A stretch of 64,000 nt of DNA from Branchipolynoe longqiensis (taxonomy: Eukaryota > Annelida > Polychaeta > Phyllodocida > Polynoidae), in assembly GCA_030323885.1 (NCBI GenBank), contig CM059191.1, forward strand, positions 105,940,844 through 106,004,843, in the 5' to 3' direction. Positions 20,120-29,305 of this stretch are shown piece after piece (positions within the stretch are counted from its first letter, which is position 1; each line of letters begins with the position of its first letter). Under the pieces are notes generated by a model. The model worked only from the letters and a program-made list of their open reading frames with translations. It had not been told where the DNA came from and searched no databases. The position numbers and the translations under genes are program-made.

Positions 20120-22105
20120 CTAAATATATACACATATATAGCACACCAAATCAGTCCTGCTTGTCCGTTGATGTGGGGGGTGTCCATTCCCCGCGCAGGA
20201 GCAAACAGCTCCTGTGCCTCGATGTTCAAGTTGGACACATTTGAAATCCCCGACAGCTTGGACAGATTCAACAAACTGTCCACTGCTGTCGGAGTGCTGG
20301 ACTAGCCCAGCACCGCTTGGGTGGAAACCCACGCCCCGACGGCAGAGCTCCCGCTCAGTTGCGGGGGTGGTGCTGGCGGTGCTGGACATGGTGTCGGTGC
20401 TGGACATGGTGTCGGTGCTGAACATGCTGTCAGTGGTGGACGTGCGGCTGTTGGTGAAGGCATCCCCACCAGTGGAGGCGGACCCATGTGCTCCTGGGGA
20501 AACAGAGCCTGTGGCTGCAGTACCGGTGACAGTACCAGTGCCGCCGGGTGGGGCTGCGTCGGTCCCATCGGCTGGTGCAGCATCACCGGCGGGGCAGGCA
20601 CCAACGGCTGCAGCATGTACTGGTTCATATAGTCTTGGCTCTGTGAGGCCCATGGTGATGCTGGTGGTGGTTGGTGTCTCCACTGGTGGGGATGCGGCTG
20701 ATACATTTCGCTGGGCGACGGACAGGAGGACGCATGTGAGGACGTTGACTGCCACGACATCGCCGAAGGGGGTCGCACAGGACACGCCATGGAGGGGGTG
20801 GACCTGGGCGGGTCCACCTGCGTGCGACCCCCTTCGTTGTCTACCTCTTCATCCAGCGCCTCCTACAGGATGCGACATATCCCGGCTGGCGCCTTCTTGG
20901 CTTGGGCCTTGGTCATAGTCTCCAACGTGTCCAACGTGTCCCTGACAAAGTTGCCAAATGCCCCCACCACTGTCATGGGCAGTGCTGCAATGGGCTGCAT
21001 GTTCTCCAGCAGCTCCCCCGATCAATCTACGCACTGCGCTGCTGGAGAGTTGCCAGCAGACTCCGGTCCTCCTGCGCTCTGCCTCGGGCTGCCGCAGCTG
21101 GGGGTCTGGCCGGCTGGTCGTTGTTGTCGATCAGCAGGTCAGCACAGGCTGACTCTGCAGCCCCCAGATCGCCCTGAGCTGCGTCTATGGTGGCAAACAC
21201 CTGCAAGACACAATAATAAATCACAATAAGTAACATGAAAATAAATTGATTGGGCAAAATTAGGTAAAGAACACAAAAAACCACATCATTGTAAATTATA
21301 ATCCCCTTACAATATATACATAGATGCATCCTTAATGAGGTCTATAATGAATAAAATGCACACCATTGTAAATCATAATGCCATTAAAATAAATATATAT
21401 GAGCTTATACATTATGGATAGAATAAAAAACTTGTCACAAAAAACAAAAATAAAGATTTATCCAGAAGGAGGTCTATAATGAATAAAATGCACATCATTG
21501 CAAGTTACAATGTCAGTAAAATATATAGTACTTACAGTTCTGCAGGGCTCAGGCCGGTGCCTGATGACTACACTCAGGAACAGGAACTCCAGAACCCACT
21601 GCTCCCTCTCGGGTACACAGCGGAGCCCCATCCCTGCTCTTCTTCTTGTGCAGCCGCGTGTTGCAATCGCGTAGGGACTTGAACCAGCCCTGGAGATGGG
21701 CCACAGTTTTGCCCATCATTTCGGCCTGGTCCTGCCAAAGCTTCCATTTTTTGTCCGCCGCCTGTATGCACTCATCCGGACATTCTATATGACGGGGTTG
21801 TCATGCAGGAACTCCAGCAAGAGTTCCTCGTCTACTTCAATGAGAGTGCAGTCGCACTTCCTCACCCTCCTCTTGTTTCCCCCCTGCTGCGAGGAGGTGG
21901 CGGCGACGGATGAGTGGTGTGACCGAGGAGGCGACGGAGACGTGGACTGGATCTCCATCATCTGTCCAGGCTGACTAGATGGTGGAGGCGGAGATGCTGG
22001 CGATTGTGGTTGACATGGTGATGTCTCCTCCATCATCCTCTTCCTGCCTTTCCCTTTCCATGCCATGTCCCTGCTGGGTGCTGAATAGGTGTTCTTGCCT
22101 GGCAT
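20120..22105 (-). pseudogene. Harbinger A accessory gene: MADF-type DNA-binding protein, two exons
   Basis: The second Harbinger gene normally encodes a Myb/SANT- or MADF-like protein that binds DNA and helps the transposase reach the nucleus. Exon 1 runs from ATG 22105 to 21536, intron 21535-21201 (GTAAGTAC donor, CTTGCAG acceptor), then exon 2. Exon 1 has a proline/serine-rich stretch, a basic segment NKRRVRKCDC and the start of the MADF fold, LLLEFLHDNPVI. There TAG (21787-21785) replaces the tryptophan present in the Harbinger B partner. Downstream, HLQGWFKSLRDCNTRLHKKK and RHRPEPCRT are recognisable in other frames. Exon 2 has GAFGNFVRD, resembling the C-terminal dimerisation part of such proteins, and QPHPHQWRHQPPPASPWASQ, shared with the Harbinger B gene. 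One nonsense and at least two frameshift changes disable it. Confidence 0.8.
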
Positions 22106-22142
22106 GCTGGTGGAGGTGTGAGGAGACAGCCAGACTGCAGCC

Positions 22143-22151
22143 TTATTTATA
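22143..22151 (-). promoter_or_regulatory. TATA box of Harbinger A MADF gene
   Basis: TATAAATAA on the minus strand, 38 bp upstream of the ATG at 22105. Confidence 0.6.
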
Positions 22152-22189
22152 CCCAAGGCGCGGGTGAGTTGTCTGCGCCCCCAGCACAT

Positions 22190-22605
22190 CGGGAAGGGTT
22201 ACCCATGCATTAGGCTAATATCGCGCGTGCTGATGGCACGCTGGCACCACGCCGAACGCGCCGAAACGCGCTGGAGTGTCGTTGGTCACGTGTCAATCAC
22301 GCGCTGGCAAAGCGCTCTCATAGTTTGTGCAACACGTCGGCCGGTCGCTAGCGGAGCGCTAGGAGAATGTTATGCGAACGCTAGGCACACACCACGCGCG
22401 CGTGAGGCTCATTAGCCACACGTTGCGCCCACCTTTTTTTGTTTTTTCTCTCACGCGTCGATATACGTTACCACAACGTTGGGCGCACGCTACCACTAGG
22501 TTACGCTGACGTAAAACTTTTCCCACCTCGCAGAAAAGTTTGACGTGTCTTGACGTAAAAAAGTGATTTTGCACGTTGGCGGCGTGCCGGCGAGATACGT
22601 CGTAG
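22190..22605. repeat. Subterminal iterons of Harbinger A, right
   Basis: Repeated GCGCTGG, AGCGCT, AACGCT and ACGTT motifs (for example near 22250, 22268, 22301, 22310, 22353, 22375, 22420, 22467, 22478) mirror the left subterminal region. Confidence 0.55.
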
Positions 22606-22618
22606 TGTGACAGCACCA

Positions 22619-22765
22619 TAAGATTGGACCTGCAGTACCAGAATTAAAACCTGTCAAAGTAGGTGTACCTCAGGGATTGACGAGACAATGACCTGTCCCA
22701 CGACTCAGGGATCGGTACTCAGACTGTTGCTATTTATGCTATATATATACGTCCCCTCATCCACT
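22619..22765 (+). pseudogene. LINE-B reverse transcriptase, right half
   Basis: Continues the LINE-B palm after Harbinger A: KIGPAVPELKPVKVGVPQG and GSVLRLLLFMLYIYV, the conserved PQGSVLGPLLF region. A 29-bp foreign piece sits inside this motif (22675-22703). The sequence ends where an LTR-like segment begins at 22766. Confidence 0.75.
22675..22703 (+). other. 29-bp templated filler copied from the Harbinger transposase
   Basis: ATTGACGAGACAATGACCTG and the following bases match 17886-17912 of the Harbinger A transposase with one change. The piece is flanked by CTCAGG on both sides (22669-22674 and 22704-22709), where LINE-B should have a single copy. Confidence 0.75.
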
Positions 22766-23270
22766 TGTAAAATATTCCGATAATGATGCATTGGTGGGGG
22801 AATGCAAATGTTCTATTTGTGAAACAGGTATACATGGCCAGGTGCATAGATGTGTTTATGTAGTTGCTGGTGGTGCTTGATTGATTGGTGCATAGACATT
22901 GTGGTGCTAGTAAGATAGTGTGTAAGGGGCACTCAGAGCCCTACCCACGATCCCCTCCCCCCTCTGCTAGTCAGATCACCACACACATGTGCAAGGCAGG
23001 TGGTGGCCAGGGGAGCCACACAGCTTGGTGGTGGTGGGCAGATCACTGTAACCATGGGAACCGGGAATGCTTGTTTCTCATTGGTGGAGCTAGAAATGCT
23101 TGTTTCTCATTGGGAGAATGGGGTGAGGTGATTGATACACTATACTGGAGCCATGTACCATATAAATAATAAACCTGAGGGCTTGACTCTCTCTCTTCTT
23201 CCACCCTTTATACTCTTTCTTTCTCTTTGCCTGTATTGATTTCACTATAGCCTGCCTACACAACCACAGA
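22766..23270 (+). mobile_element. LTR-like segment, diverged relative of family S
   Basis: Opens TGTAAAATATTCCGATAATG, close to the start of the family S LTR, and ends with GCCTGTATTGATTTCACTAT and GCCTGCCTACACAACCACAG, which match 19148-19193. The middle is unrelated. It contains AATAAA (about 23167). The right end is truncated against a poly(C) run and Gypsy-1. Confidence 0.65.
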
Positions 23271-23283
23271 TTCGAGCCGTAGA

Positions 23284-23305
23284 CCCCCCCCCCCCCCCCC
23301 CCCCC
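23284..23305. repeat. Poly(C) run
   Basis: Uninterrupted run of about 22 C residues at the junction between the LTR-like segment and the truncated Gypsy-1. Confidence 0.9.
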
Positions 23306-23324
23306 TCCCCCCTCCTTTGGCTCC

Positions 23325-24391
23325 CTCTGTGCCGAGTTTGAAATGCCAAGCCGCAGATGCAAAATATTTTTCAGTTTTGGATGCGATGACAGGTTATTGG
23401 CAGATAGAGTTAGATGAAGAAAGTTCACGTCTGTGCACGTTCAATACTCCGTGGGGCCGGTACAGGTACATTCGCTTGCCGTTTGGCATCAAAACAGCCG
23501 GTGACATTTTTATTCAGGAAATGCACCGTGTCATGGGCGATATACCCGGTATCGGGATAGTTACGGACGACATTTTGGTATATGGGTCAACGGTTGAGGA
23601 GCACAACGAGCGGCTCCGAGCTGTGTTGGACCGAGCTAGGTCGGTTAACTTGAAATTAAATGAAACAAAATCTTTGCTATGTAAGACTACAGAAAAGTAT
23701 GTAGGTCATCAACTTACCCAGCAGGGTGTGAAGCCTGATCCAGACAGAATACAAGCAATAGTTGACATGCCAGAGCCGCGTTTATACCCAACATGACCGA
23801 GATAGCCAAACCACTGCGCACGCTCCTAGCTAAGGACGTTGCGTGGCACTGGCAGGCCGAACAGCAGGGCGCGTTTGATAAGTTGAAGGAGAAGTTAAGA
23901 ACTGCTCCTGTGTTGTCATTTTCCAATGTTAAGAAACCAATTGTGATCCAAGTAGATGCTGGTCAGTCAGGGTTAGGTGCTGTGTTGATGCAAGATGACA
24001 AGCCAATCGCACTTGCATCTCGTGCGCTTAACGCAGCGCAGTGTGGTTATGCCACTATTGAAAAAGAAATGCTCGTTATATGTTTCGGATGCCAGAGGTT
24101 TCATGACTATATCTTTGGCAAAGAAGTTCAAATTCAAACGGACCACGAGCCGTTAGTGGCGATAATGCAAAAACCAATTCATAAACTTTCGGCTAAAATG
24201 CAGAGAATGCGAATGCGGTTGCAAAATTACAATATTGAGCTATGTCATGTGAAGGGTTCTTTGATGTTTTTTGCAGACACGTTGTCCAGGGCACATAGCG
24301 CCAAAGTAGGTCATGGTAACCTGTTCGATGACACGTTCTGCGTTGCCGCAGTGGACATGCAGTCGTCGAGTTTGTTGAGTAAGATTGGTCG
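23325..24391 (+). pseudogene. Gypsy-1 reverse transcriptase and RNase H
   Basis: The RT part (23325-23790) shows LDAMTGYWQIELDEESSRLC, TPWGRYRYIRLPFGIKTAGD and a catalytic region TDDILVYGS, then KYVGHQLTQQGVKPDPDRIQ. A small deletion near 23781 shifts the frame and removes the start of the connection domain. The second frame runs from FIPNMTEIAKP through RNase H: VIQVDAGQSGLGAVLMQDDK (first acid), YATIEKEMLVICFGC (glutamate) and IQTDHEPLVAIM (aspartate), ending at the tether HVKGSLMFFADTLSRAH. The frame is open to the GC-rich insertion at 24392. Confidence 0.9.
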
Positions 24392-24616
24392 TAATGCGAA
24401 GCATTACGTTTGATGCGAGGAAAGGTAGAGACCCTCCCCCGCCCCGGGCTGTCGCACCCCCCCACCTCACCCGACGCCGCCGCGCGCCGCTCCCTCCCCC
24501 GCCCCCCCGTCGCGCAGCATTCGCGCCTCACCCGACGCCCGCTGCTCACCCCCTCTCGCCCTCCCCCGGGCCGGCAGCATTCACACCTCACCTGCTGTCG
24601 CCCGTCCCCCTCCACT

Positions 24617-24623
24617 TATAAGG
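24617..24623 (+). promoter_or_regulatory. TATA-like box in the GC-rich insertion
   Basis: TATAAGG in GC-rich context, 117 bp upstream of ATG 24734, with a pyrimidine-rich stretch between. It suggests the segment brought its own promoter. Confidence 0.45.
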
Positions 24624-24733
24624 CCGCCCGCCGGCCTCCCTCAGGCACTCGCCCTCCTGCCGCCTCCCAGCTCTCTCCTTTTTGTTTGGCATTCTTCACC
24701 TCGGACCGCTGCATCGCCTCGGACCGCTCCAGG

Positions 24734-26713
24734 ATGCCCAGACACGGCAAGGGCACGGGCCGCCAGAGCTCCCGGGCGACCGCCCTGGCCACGCCGGGAC
24801 CCTCCTCGGGCGCGCCGGGAGGCGCGTCGGCCTCCTCGGCCCCAGCCTCTCCGTCGGCACCCTCGGGCACCGAGGCAAGTCAGATTCTCAAGGCTCTCCT
24901 CGACCTTGGGGCCCTCCAGCGCGCCACCACCGCCCGCCTCTACGCCCGCCTGGACGCCCTCGAATCGAGGAGAGCCCGAGGGCAACCCCCTTGCACCACG
25001 CCGACCGCCTACACCACGCCGACCACCCCAGCACCTCGGGCGCGCGCCGCAGGCGGGGCCTCCCCCCCGCCGCCGCCTCACGCGACTCCGCCGGGGGCGG
25101 CCCACCCCCAGCAAGAACACGGCAGCCGTCTCACCGCCGCGCCCGAGGGGACGCCACCGCCCACCCCGATGCGGCGGACGGCGTACACCACACCGCCCAT
25201 CCCAGCACCTCGGGCACACGTCCCCGGGGGGGCGCGCCCTCCCCCGCCGCCTCAAGCACCGCGGAAGGGAGCCCGGACCACCGCCGCGGCCACGCCGGCC
25301 CCCTCCTCGGGCTCGCCGCGACGCGCCTCGCCAAGCTTTGCCCCGGGTCCCCCCCCCGGCACCTCGGGACCAGCCCTCGGGCGCCGAGGCCCCCATCCTA
25401 CAGATCACGGCCCCTCGGCGTCAGACAGCGCACAGCACACCGCCCATCCCGTCACCTCGGGCACACCTCGCCGGGGGAGCGCACCCCCCGCCGCCACCTC
25501 AAGCACCGCCCCGGGGAGCACAGACCCCGGCCGCCTCGGCGGATTTTTGATCCGCCGGCCTCCCCCCGGCCGGCCCGGGGGGGCCCTTCCCGGCGCCTCA
25601 CCCTCACCACTGCCGACAGCCCCTAACCGGCCCACCTACCCTGACAACGCCGCCAACCGCACCACTACCAGCCCCCCTGACACCACTATCCACAGCACCG
25701 CCCGTTTGCCCGAGGCGCGGCCTGACCGCCGCCTCGGCACTGCCGACCTCATCGGCAACCACCTCTCAGTCGGGCCCCAGCGCCCCCTCAGTAAGGCTCC
25801 CATCGCCGCCCAGCGCCAGTCGCCCATCACAGACCACAGCCCAGCCCAGCCTCACGAGGAACCCTCAGACCACAGCCCAGCCCAGCCTCACGAGGAACCC
25901 TCAGACCACAGCCCAGCCCAGCCTCACGAGGAACCCTCCTCCGATGGTACAGCCGCCGACCACGACACCACCTTCATCAACCCGCCCGACCTGACCCCGA
26001 CCCCCACCCCACCCAGCCCTGAGGACTTCGCCGGCCTCCCCCCGGCCGGCCCTCCCCGGAGCCTCACCCTCACCACTGCAGACAGCCCCGCGACTTCCAC
26101 CGACAACCTCCCAGCGAACACCGATCGCAGCGCCGCCCAGTCACAGCCGGGGATCATCACCTCGGACCTCACACCTCAGACCACAGCCCAGCCCAACCCT
26201 ACGAGGAACCCTCTGCCAGACAACACCGCCGCCAACCATGACGTCCACCGACAACCTCCCAGCGCCCACCGATCGCAGCGCCGCCCAGTCACAGCCGGGG
26301 ACCGCCACCTCGGACCTCACACCTCAGACCACAGCCCAGCCCAGCCTCACGAGGAACCCTCTGCCGACATCACAGCCGCCGACCCCTGCTCGGCCCTCGT
26401 CGGACCAGGCGCCTCAACAGATCACGGCCTGCCCCGAGATCCTGCTCAAACCTCGCCCGACCTCCTCACCGGATCCCTCCAAGGAGCGGGCCTCCTCTAT
26501 CTTTGGCCGCCCGCCCCTTGTCGACGTACGCCCCGGACACTCCCGCCCACACAGGGAACCCCCACCTCGCACCTCACACCTCAGACGACACAGCCCAGCC
26601 TCACGAGGGACCCTCCCCAGACAGCCCAGCCGCCGACCTCACGACACCGCCTTCACGACCCTCCTCTCACCCAGTCGATGAGTATGAGAAAGATGTATCC
26701 ATGTCCATGTTGA
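24734..26713 (+). CDS. Unknown proline-rich repetitive protein
   Basis: The frame from ATG 24734 (CTCCAGGATGC context) is open for 659 codons to the stop just past the insertion. It starts MPRHGKGTGRQSSRATALAT, followed by a serine/alanine/proline stretch. A short amphipathic helix follows, EASQILKALLDLGALQRATT and ARLYARLDALESRR, of the kind that opens some retroelement gag proteins. The rest is low-complexity proline, threonine and alanine with repeats: a 36-bp unit (12 residues, DHSPAQPHEEPS) three times at 25832-25939, and longer units of 150-250 bp around it. Other frames on both strands are also open because of the base composition, so the frame alone is weak evidence of a protein. The last residues are Gypsy-1 sequence in the wrong frame. 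I do not recognise a family. Confidence 0.4.
   Translation: MPRHGKGTGRQSSRATALATPGPSSGAPGGASASSAPASPSAPSGTEASQILKALLDLGALQRATTARLYARLDALESRRARGQPPCTTPTAYTTPTTPAPRARAAGGASPPPPPHATPPGAAHPQQEHGSRLTAAPEGTPPPTPMRRTAYTTPPIPAPRAHVPGGARPPPPPQAPRKGARTTAAATPAPSSGSPRRASPSFAPGPPPGTSGPALGRRGPHPTDHGPSASDSAQHTAHPVTSGTPRRGSAPPAATSSTAPGSTDPGRLGGFLIRRPPPGRPGGALPGASPSPLPTAPNRPTYPDNAANRTTTSPPDTTIHSTARLPEARPDRRLGTADLIGNHLSVGPQRPLSKAPIAAQRQSPITDHSPAQPHEEPSDHSPAQPHEEPSDHSPAQPHEEPSSDGTAADHDTTFINPPDLTPTPTPPSPEDFAGLPPAGPPRSLTLTTADSPATSTDNLPANTDRSAAQSQPGIITSDLTPQTTAQPNPTRNPLPDNTAANHDVHRQPPSAHRSQRRPVTAGDRHLGPHTSDHSPAQPHEEPSADITAADPCSALVGPGASTDHGLPRDPAQTSPDLLTGSLQGAGLLYLWPPAPCRRTPRTLPPTQGTPTSHLTPQTTQPSLTRDPPQTAQPPTSRHRLHDPPLTQSMSMRKMYPCPC
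25832..25939 (+). repeat. Three 36-bp tandem repeats
   Basis: Unit beginning GACCACAGCCCAGCCCAGCC, starting at 25832, 25868 and 25904, nearly identical. Related single units occur near 26171, 26327 and 26583. Length is a multiple of three, so the frame is kept. Confidence 0.9.
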
Positions 26714-28282
26714 TCTCACACATTGAAGATGGGTGGGACACTACAGGCATACAGACACCACCATGTCTGAGACAGTACATTCCATACAAACACGAGTTAA
26801 CGATAGAAAATAATGTGGTCATGAAAGGCAATCGGGTGGTGGTTCCTCCGGGTCTCCGTGATGAAATGATTGAGGCGTTACATGAAACACATTTGGGTGT
26901 GACAAAGTCCAAGCAGCTGGCGCGGGACTGTATGTTTTGGCTGAATATGAATAAGCAAATTGAAGAGAAGGTCAGTCGGTATGACACTTGCCAAAACAAC
27001 CGGAAAAATGTGCATAACGAGCCGTTGATAAATCACCCGATCGCCTGTCAACCATATGAGAAAGTCGGTGCAGACTTGTTTGAGTTAAACCATAAGAATT
27101 ACCTGATAACTGTAGATTACTACACGAAATATCCAGAGGTGACGCTATTGGGCGACACATCTTCTGTCACTGTTATTAGCGCGCTGAAGGATAATTTCGT
27201 AAGGCATGGTATTCCTAGTCAGGTTGTTTCTGATAATGGTCCACAGTTTAAGAGCCATGAGTATAGGGAGTTTATGCAGCACTATGGATTTAAAGCCATG
27301 TATTCCATGCATACCCAGTTTACCTGGGTATGCAGGTATTTCAGGTATAGCAATACCTCAGGGAGTTTGACGCCCCTGCCCTGCAGAGTTGTAAACCACT
27401 GCCTTGTGGTACAGGTTCTTGACAGAACCGAAGGCTAAGGGAGCAAACCCTAAACAGAAAACCATGTCACTGTGGCAGCATTAAGGGCGGTTGATGTAAG
27501 GAACTCCCAATATCTCCCGACCAGCCACTGCAGGGACAAATAGTTTGCGCCTGTCTTGAAATGTTCTTGCCGGTGTGAAACCTCTATTTGCTCCCCGAGA
27601 GAGTGCCGCTGGTAACTTGCAAAAGCCAGCAGCACTTCAACACTTTTGCAGGCAGCTTTCATGAAATGTACAACCGCACAAAACACCATACCGGCTCGGT
27701 CGTCGCCCGGGTTACCAAGGACCGCGATGCTCGAGCTCATCTTCCATCGACAGCGGAAAATCAGGCTAAATGGAGAGCAGCAGTCAAGTAATGAAAGCAG
27801 TCTTTGTCGCATCGCGACCGACAGCATGATGATGATGATGATGATGATTCCAGTCCACAGTATCCCCGTAGCAATGGGCAGGTAGAACGGTTTGTGCAAA
27901 CCGTTAAGGACATGTTAAAGAAGTGTGAGAAGACTGGGTCTGATTTTCAGTTAGCTTTGCTAAATTATCGTAATACTCCCCTGCCTGTCCTGAATGCATC
28001 TCTGGCTCAGCTGCTCATGAGTAGAAGGTTGAGGGGTAGGTTGCCAATGGCGGAGGAAATTTTGGTGCCCGAAACCCAAAATCCAAAGAGGGTTCAGATG
28101 GCAAAACGGCAGCAGAGTCAGAAAGCGTTTCATGACTGGAAGTGTGGTAAACCGCACAAACCTATGAAAGTCGGAGATAAAATTAAATACAAAAATCATG
28201 CTGGGGAATGGGAAAAAAGGGGTTATTTTGGGACGGACTGGTGTTTCTGGGAGAGAATATTAAATTTTGAACGAGTCAGGTA
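26682..28282 (+). pseudogene. Gypsy-1 integrase, split by a LINE-C derivative
   Basis: The first part (26682-27307) holds the zinc-binding domain, HETHLGVTKSKQLARDCMFW then VSRYDTCQNNRK, where tyrosine replaces the first of the two cysteines found in Gypsy-3 (VSRCQICQ). The core has KVGADLFELNHKNYLITVDY with catalytic aspartate and VVSDNGPQFKSHEYREFMQ with the second. The second part (27853-28282) resumes with NGQVERFVQTVK, carrying the catalytic glutamate, and LLNYRNTPL. Frame continuity across the 539-bp insertion is kept if the insert and one target copy are discounted. The damaged zinc motif means it was probably inactive even before the interruption. Confidence 0.85.
27308..27846 (+). 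mobile_element. Short LINE-C derivative: 5' block joined to 3' end
   Basis: Bases from about 27329 to 27764 match the 5' block of the LINE-C copy at 45966-46405, ending CGACAGCGGAAAATCAG. The remainder (27765-27846) matches its last 75 bp (49704-49777), including the end of the RT frame and the (ATG)n tail. Everything between is absent. Target duplication ATTCCA lies at 27302-27307 and 27847-27852. Confidence 0.9.
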
Positions 28283-28734
28283 ATATGTTGTATCGAAACT
28301 GGGTGCAGATTATCAGGGCGCCTGTGGGGGGCGGCCCGAACTGGTCGGGCAGACGCAAACTAGGTCAGCGTCATTGCCGAATGTAAACAGTGCGGCTAAT
28401 CTAAGTAGGTCAGGTCAGCTGATTAGGATGGCGAGCAGGTTAGACCTGTAGTAGTCCAGTGTGAACTGGGTGTGTACACGTGTAACATGTGCATGTAGGA
28501 TTAAGTTGTATTTTCAGAGGTATTGTTGGTATTTGATATGTGATGGACAGGTTATGACATGAGGCATTACGGCCGGACATTTGAAGGACTTCAGTGCCGA
28601 AGGGTGCTCGGACATTTGCAGGGACTTGTGTTTCAGTTAAGTGTGCATATATGGTATTGTGTCTTTGTTTGACTGTTATGTTGGCATGGTTATTTTTAAG
28701 CATTTTATGTTTCAGAAATACTTTGAGGGGGGGA
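28283..28734 (+). other. Gypsy-1 pol end and 3' untranslated region
   Basis: Broken continuation of the polyprotein, then non-coding. It ends with the polypurine tract GAGGGGGGGA (28725-28734) directly before the LTR. Confidence 0.65.
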
Positions 28735-28925
28735 TGTGATATATGCGTAATAGACGTATAGGTGTGTGGCTAATATATGTTAACGAGATGCAGAGTTTGA
28801 GACAAAGGAATATGCTAATGAGATGATGTCATGGAAAGTTTAGCCGGTGGGTCAAGCGAGCCCTAGGCCGTGAATAAACTGTTGAGTATCCAGAAGTCAA
28901 AGTGTTCAGACGTTGTACTTTCACA
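28735..28925 (+). repeat. Gypsy-1 3' LTR, 191 bp
   Basis: Starts TGTGATATATGCGTAATAGA and ends GTACTTTCACA, TG...CA, immediately after a polypurine tract. It matches the solo LTR at 53331-53518 closely and the Gypsy-2 LTR at 62018-62177 partly. AATAAA-like sequence at about 28874. Confidence 0.9.
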
Positions 28926-29040
28926 CTCCACCATTGCCTACCATGGCAAAGAGGGTACACATATGACAATGTGTGTCAAATGTATGTTAAATATGTGACA
29001 CAGAAATTCTGTTGCAATTTGTTCATAATCAAACGCTAGT

Positions 29041-29141
29041 CTGCCTGGACTGTAGGCCAATGTGTCCACTGAGAAGGACCCATCGGATGACTCGCACCTT
29101 TACAGGTGGACACTCTACCAACTGAGCTACGTCCCGATCCC
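29041..29141 (-). mobile_element. SINE fragment with tRNA-like head
   Basis: The minus strand reads GGGACGTAGCTCAGTTGGTA (A box) and GGTGCGAGTCATCC (B-box-like), then TCAGTGGACACATTGGCCTA, matching the head of the SINE at 51632. The rest of the SINE is missing. Confidence 0.75.
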
Positions 29142-29232
29142 AAATATATTTAGTTATTCAACAAATAATGAAAGAGACTTACACCAGCTTCATTTTTAAT
29201 TAACGCTTGTGCTCAGGGGAATTGACATAAGT

Positions 29233-29295
29233 TGATTGATTGATTGGTGGTTGCTTTACGCCGTGTCGGCAGCATAGCCATATTCACGGCGGCAA
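29233..29295 (-). mobile_element. 63-bp LINE-D 3' tail insertion
   Basis: Same LINE tail as at 3533 and 48640, with the (ATCA)n end at the left, flanked by the 10-bp duplication TGACATAAGT (29223-29232 and 29296-29305). Confidence 0.9.
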
Positions 29296-29305
29296 TGACA
29301 TAAGT

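Larger units (their letters stand above)
16854..22618. mobile_element. Harbinger A: PIF/Harbinger DNA transposon
   Basis: Terminal inverted repeats are TGGTGCTGTCACATTACGAC at the left and TGGTGCTGTCACACTACGAC (reverse complement) at the right. The right flank is TAA (22619-22621); the left flank is ATA and appears mutated. The interrupted LINE-B frame is restored if one TAA is counted, which supports the boundaries. It contains a transposase (+, 17438-18713) and a convergent MADF-type gene (-, 22105-20120), the usual two-gene layout. It also holds a solo LTR (18709-19217) and internal repeats. Both genes are damaged, so it is not autonomous now. Confidence 0.9.
24392..26681 (+). mobile_element. 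GC-rich insertion of unknown type inside Gypsy-1
   Basis: About 2.29 kb, strikingly richer in G and C than its flanks. It lies exactly between LLSKIGR and EYEKDV of the Gypsy polyprotein; Gypsy-2 has the uninterrupted site at about 63700. GTCG appears on both sides (about 24388 and 26678), a possible short target duplication. The left end contains the small inverted repeat GTAATGC/GCATTAC. It has its own TATA box, a long open frame and internal tandem repeats. No transposase, RT or LTR ends are visible, so the type of element is unknown. Confidence 0.7.
23306..28925 (+). mobile_element. Gypsy-1: mag-like LTR retrotransposon, 5' truncated, twice interrupted
   Basis: Plus-strand order is RT, RNase H, integrase, polypurine tract and 3' LTR. 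The 5' LTR, gag, protease and start of RT are missing. Two insertions interrupt it: a 2.3-kb GC-rich segment (24392-26681) and a 539-bp LINE-C derivative (27308-27846). Gypsy-2 at 62018 is a close relative and shows both coding regions without the GC-rich segment. Confidence 0.9.

Noticed and set aside
20214..20918. 234-codon plus-strand open frame
   Set aside because: Antisense of the Harbinger A MADF exon 2, whose minus-strand frame is supported by similarity to Harbinger B.
22766..23270. Full member of the family S LTR
   Set aside because: Only the two ends match; the middle is unrelated and the right terminus is missing, so it is called a diverged relative.
24641..25635. Several long open frames on both strands of the GC-rich insertion
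   Set aside because: High GC content removes stop codons in all frames. Only the plus-strand frame from 24734 has a promoter-like context and in-frame repeats.
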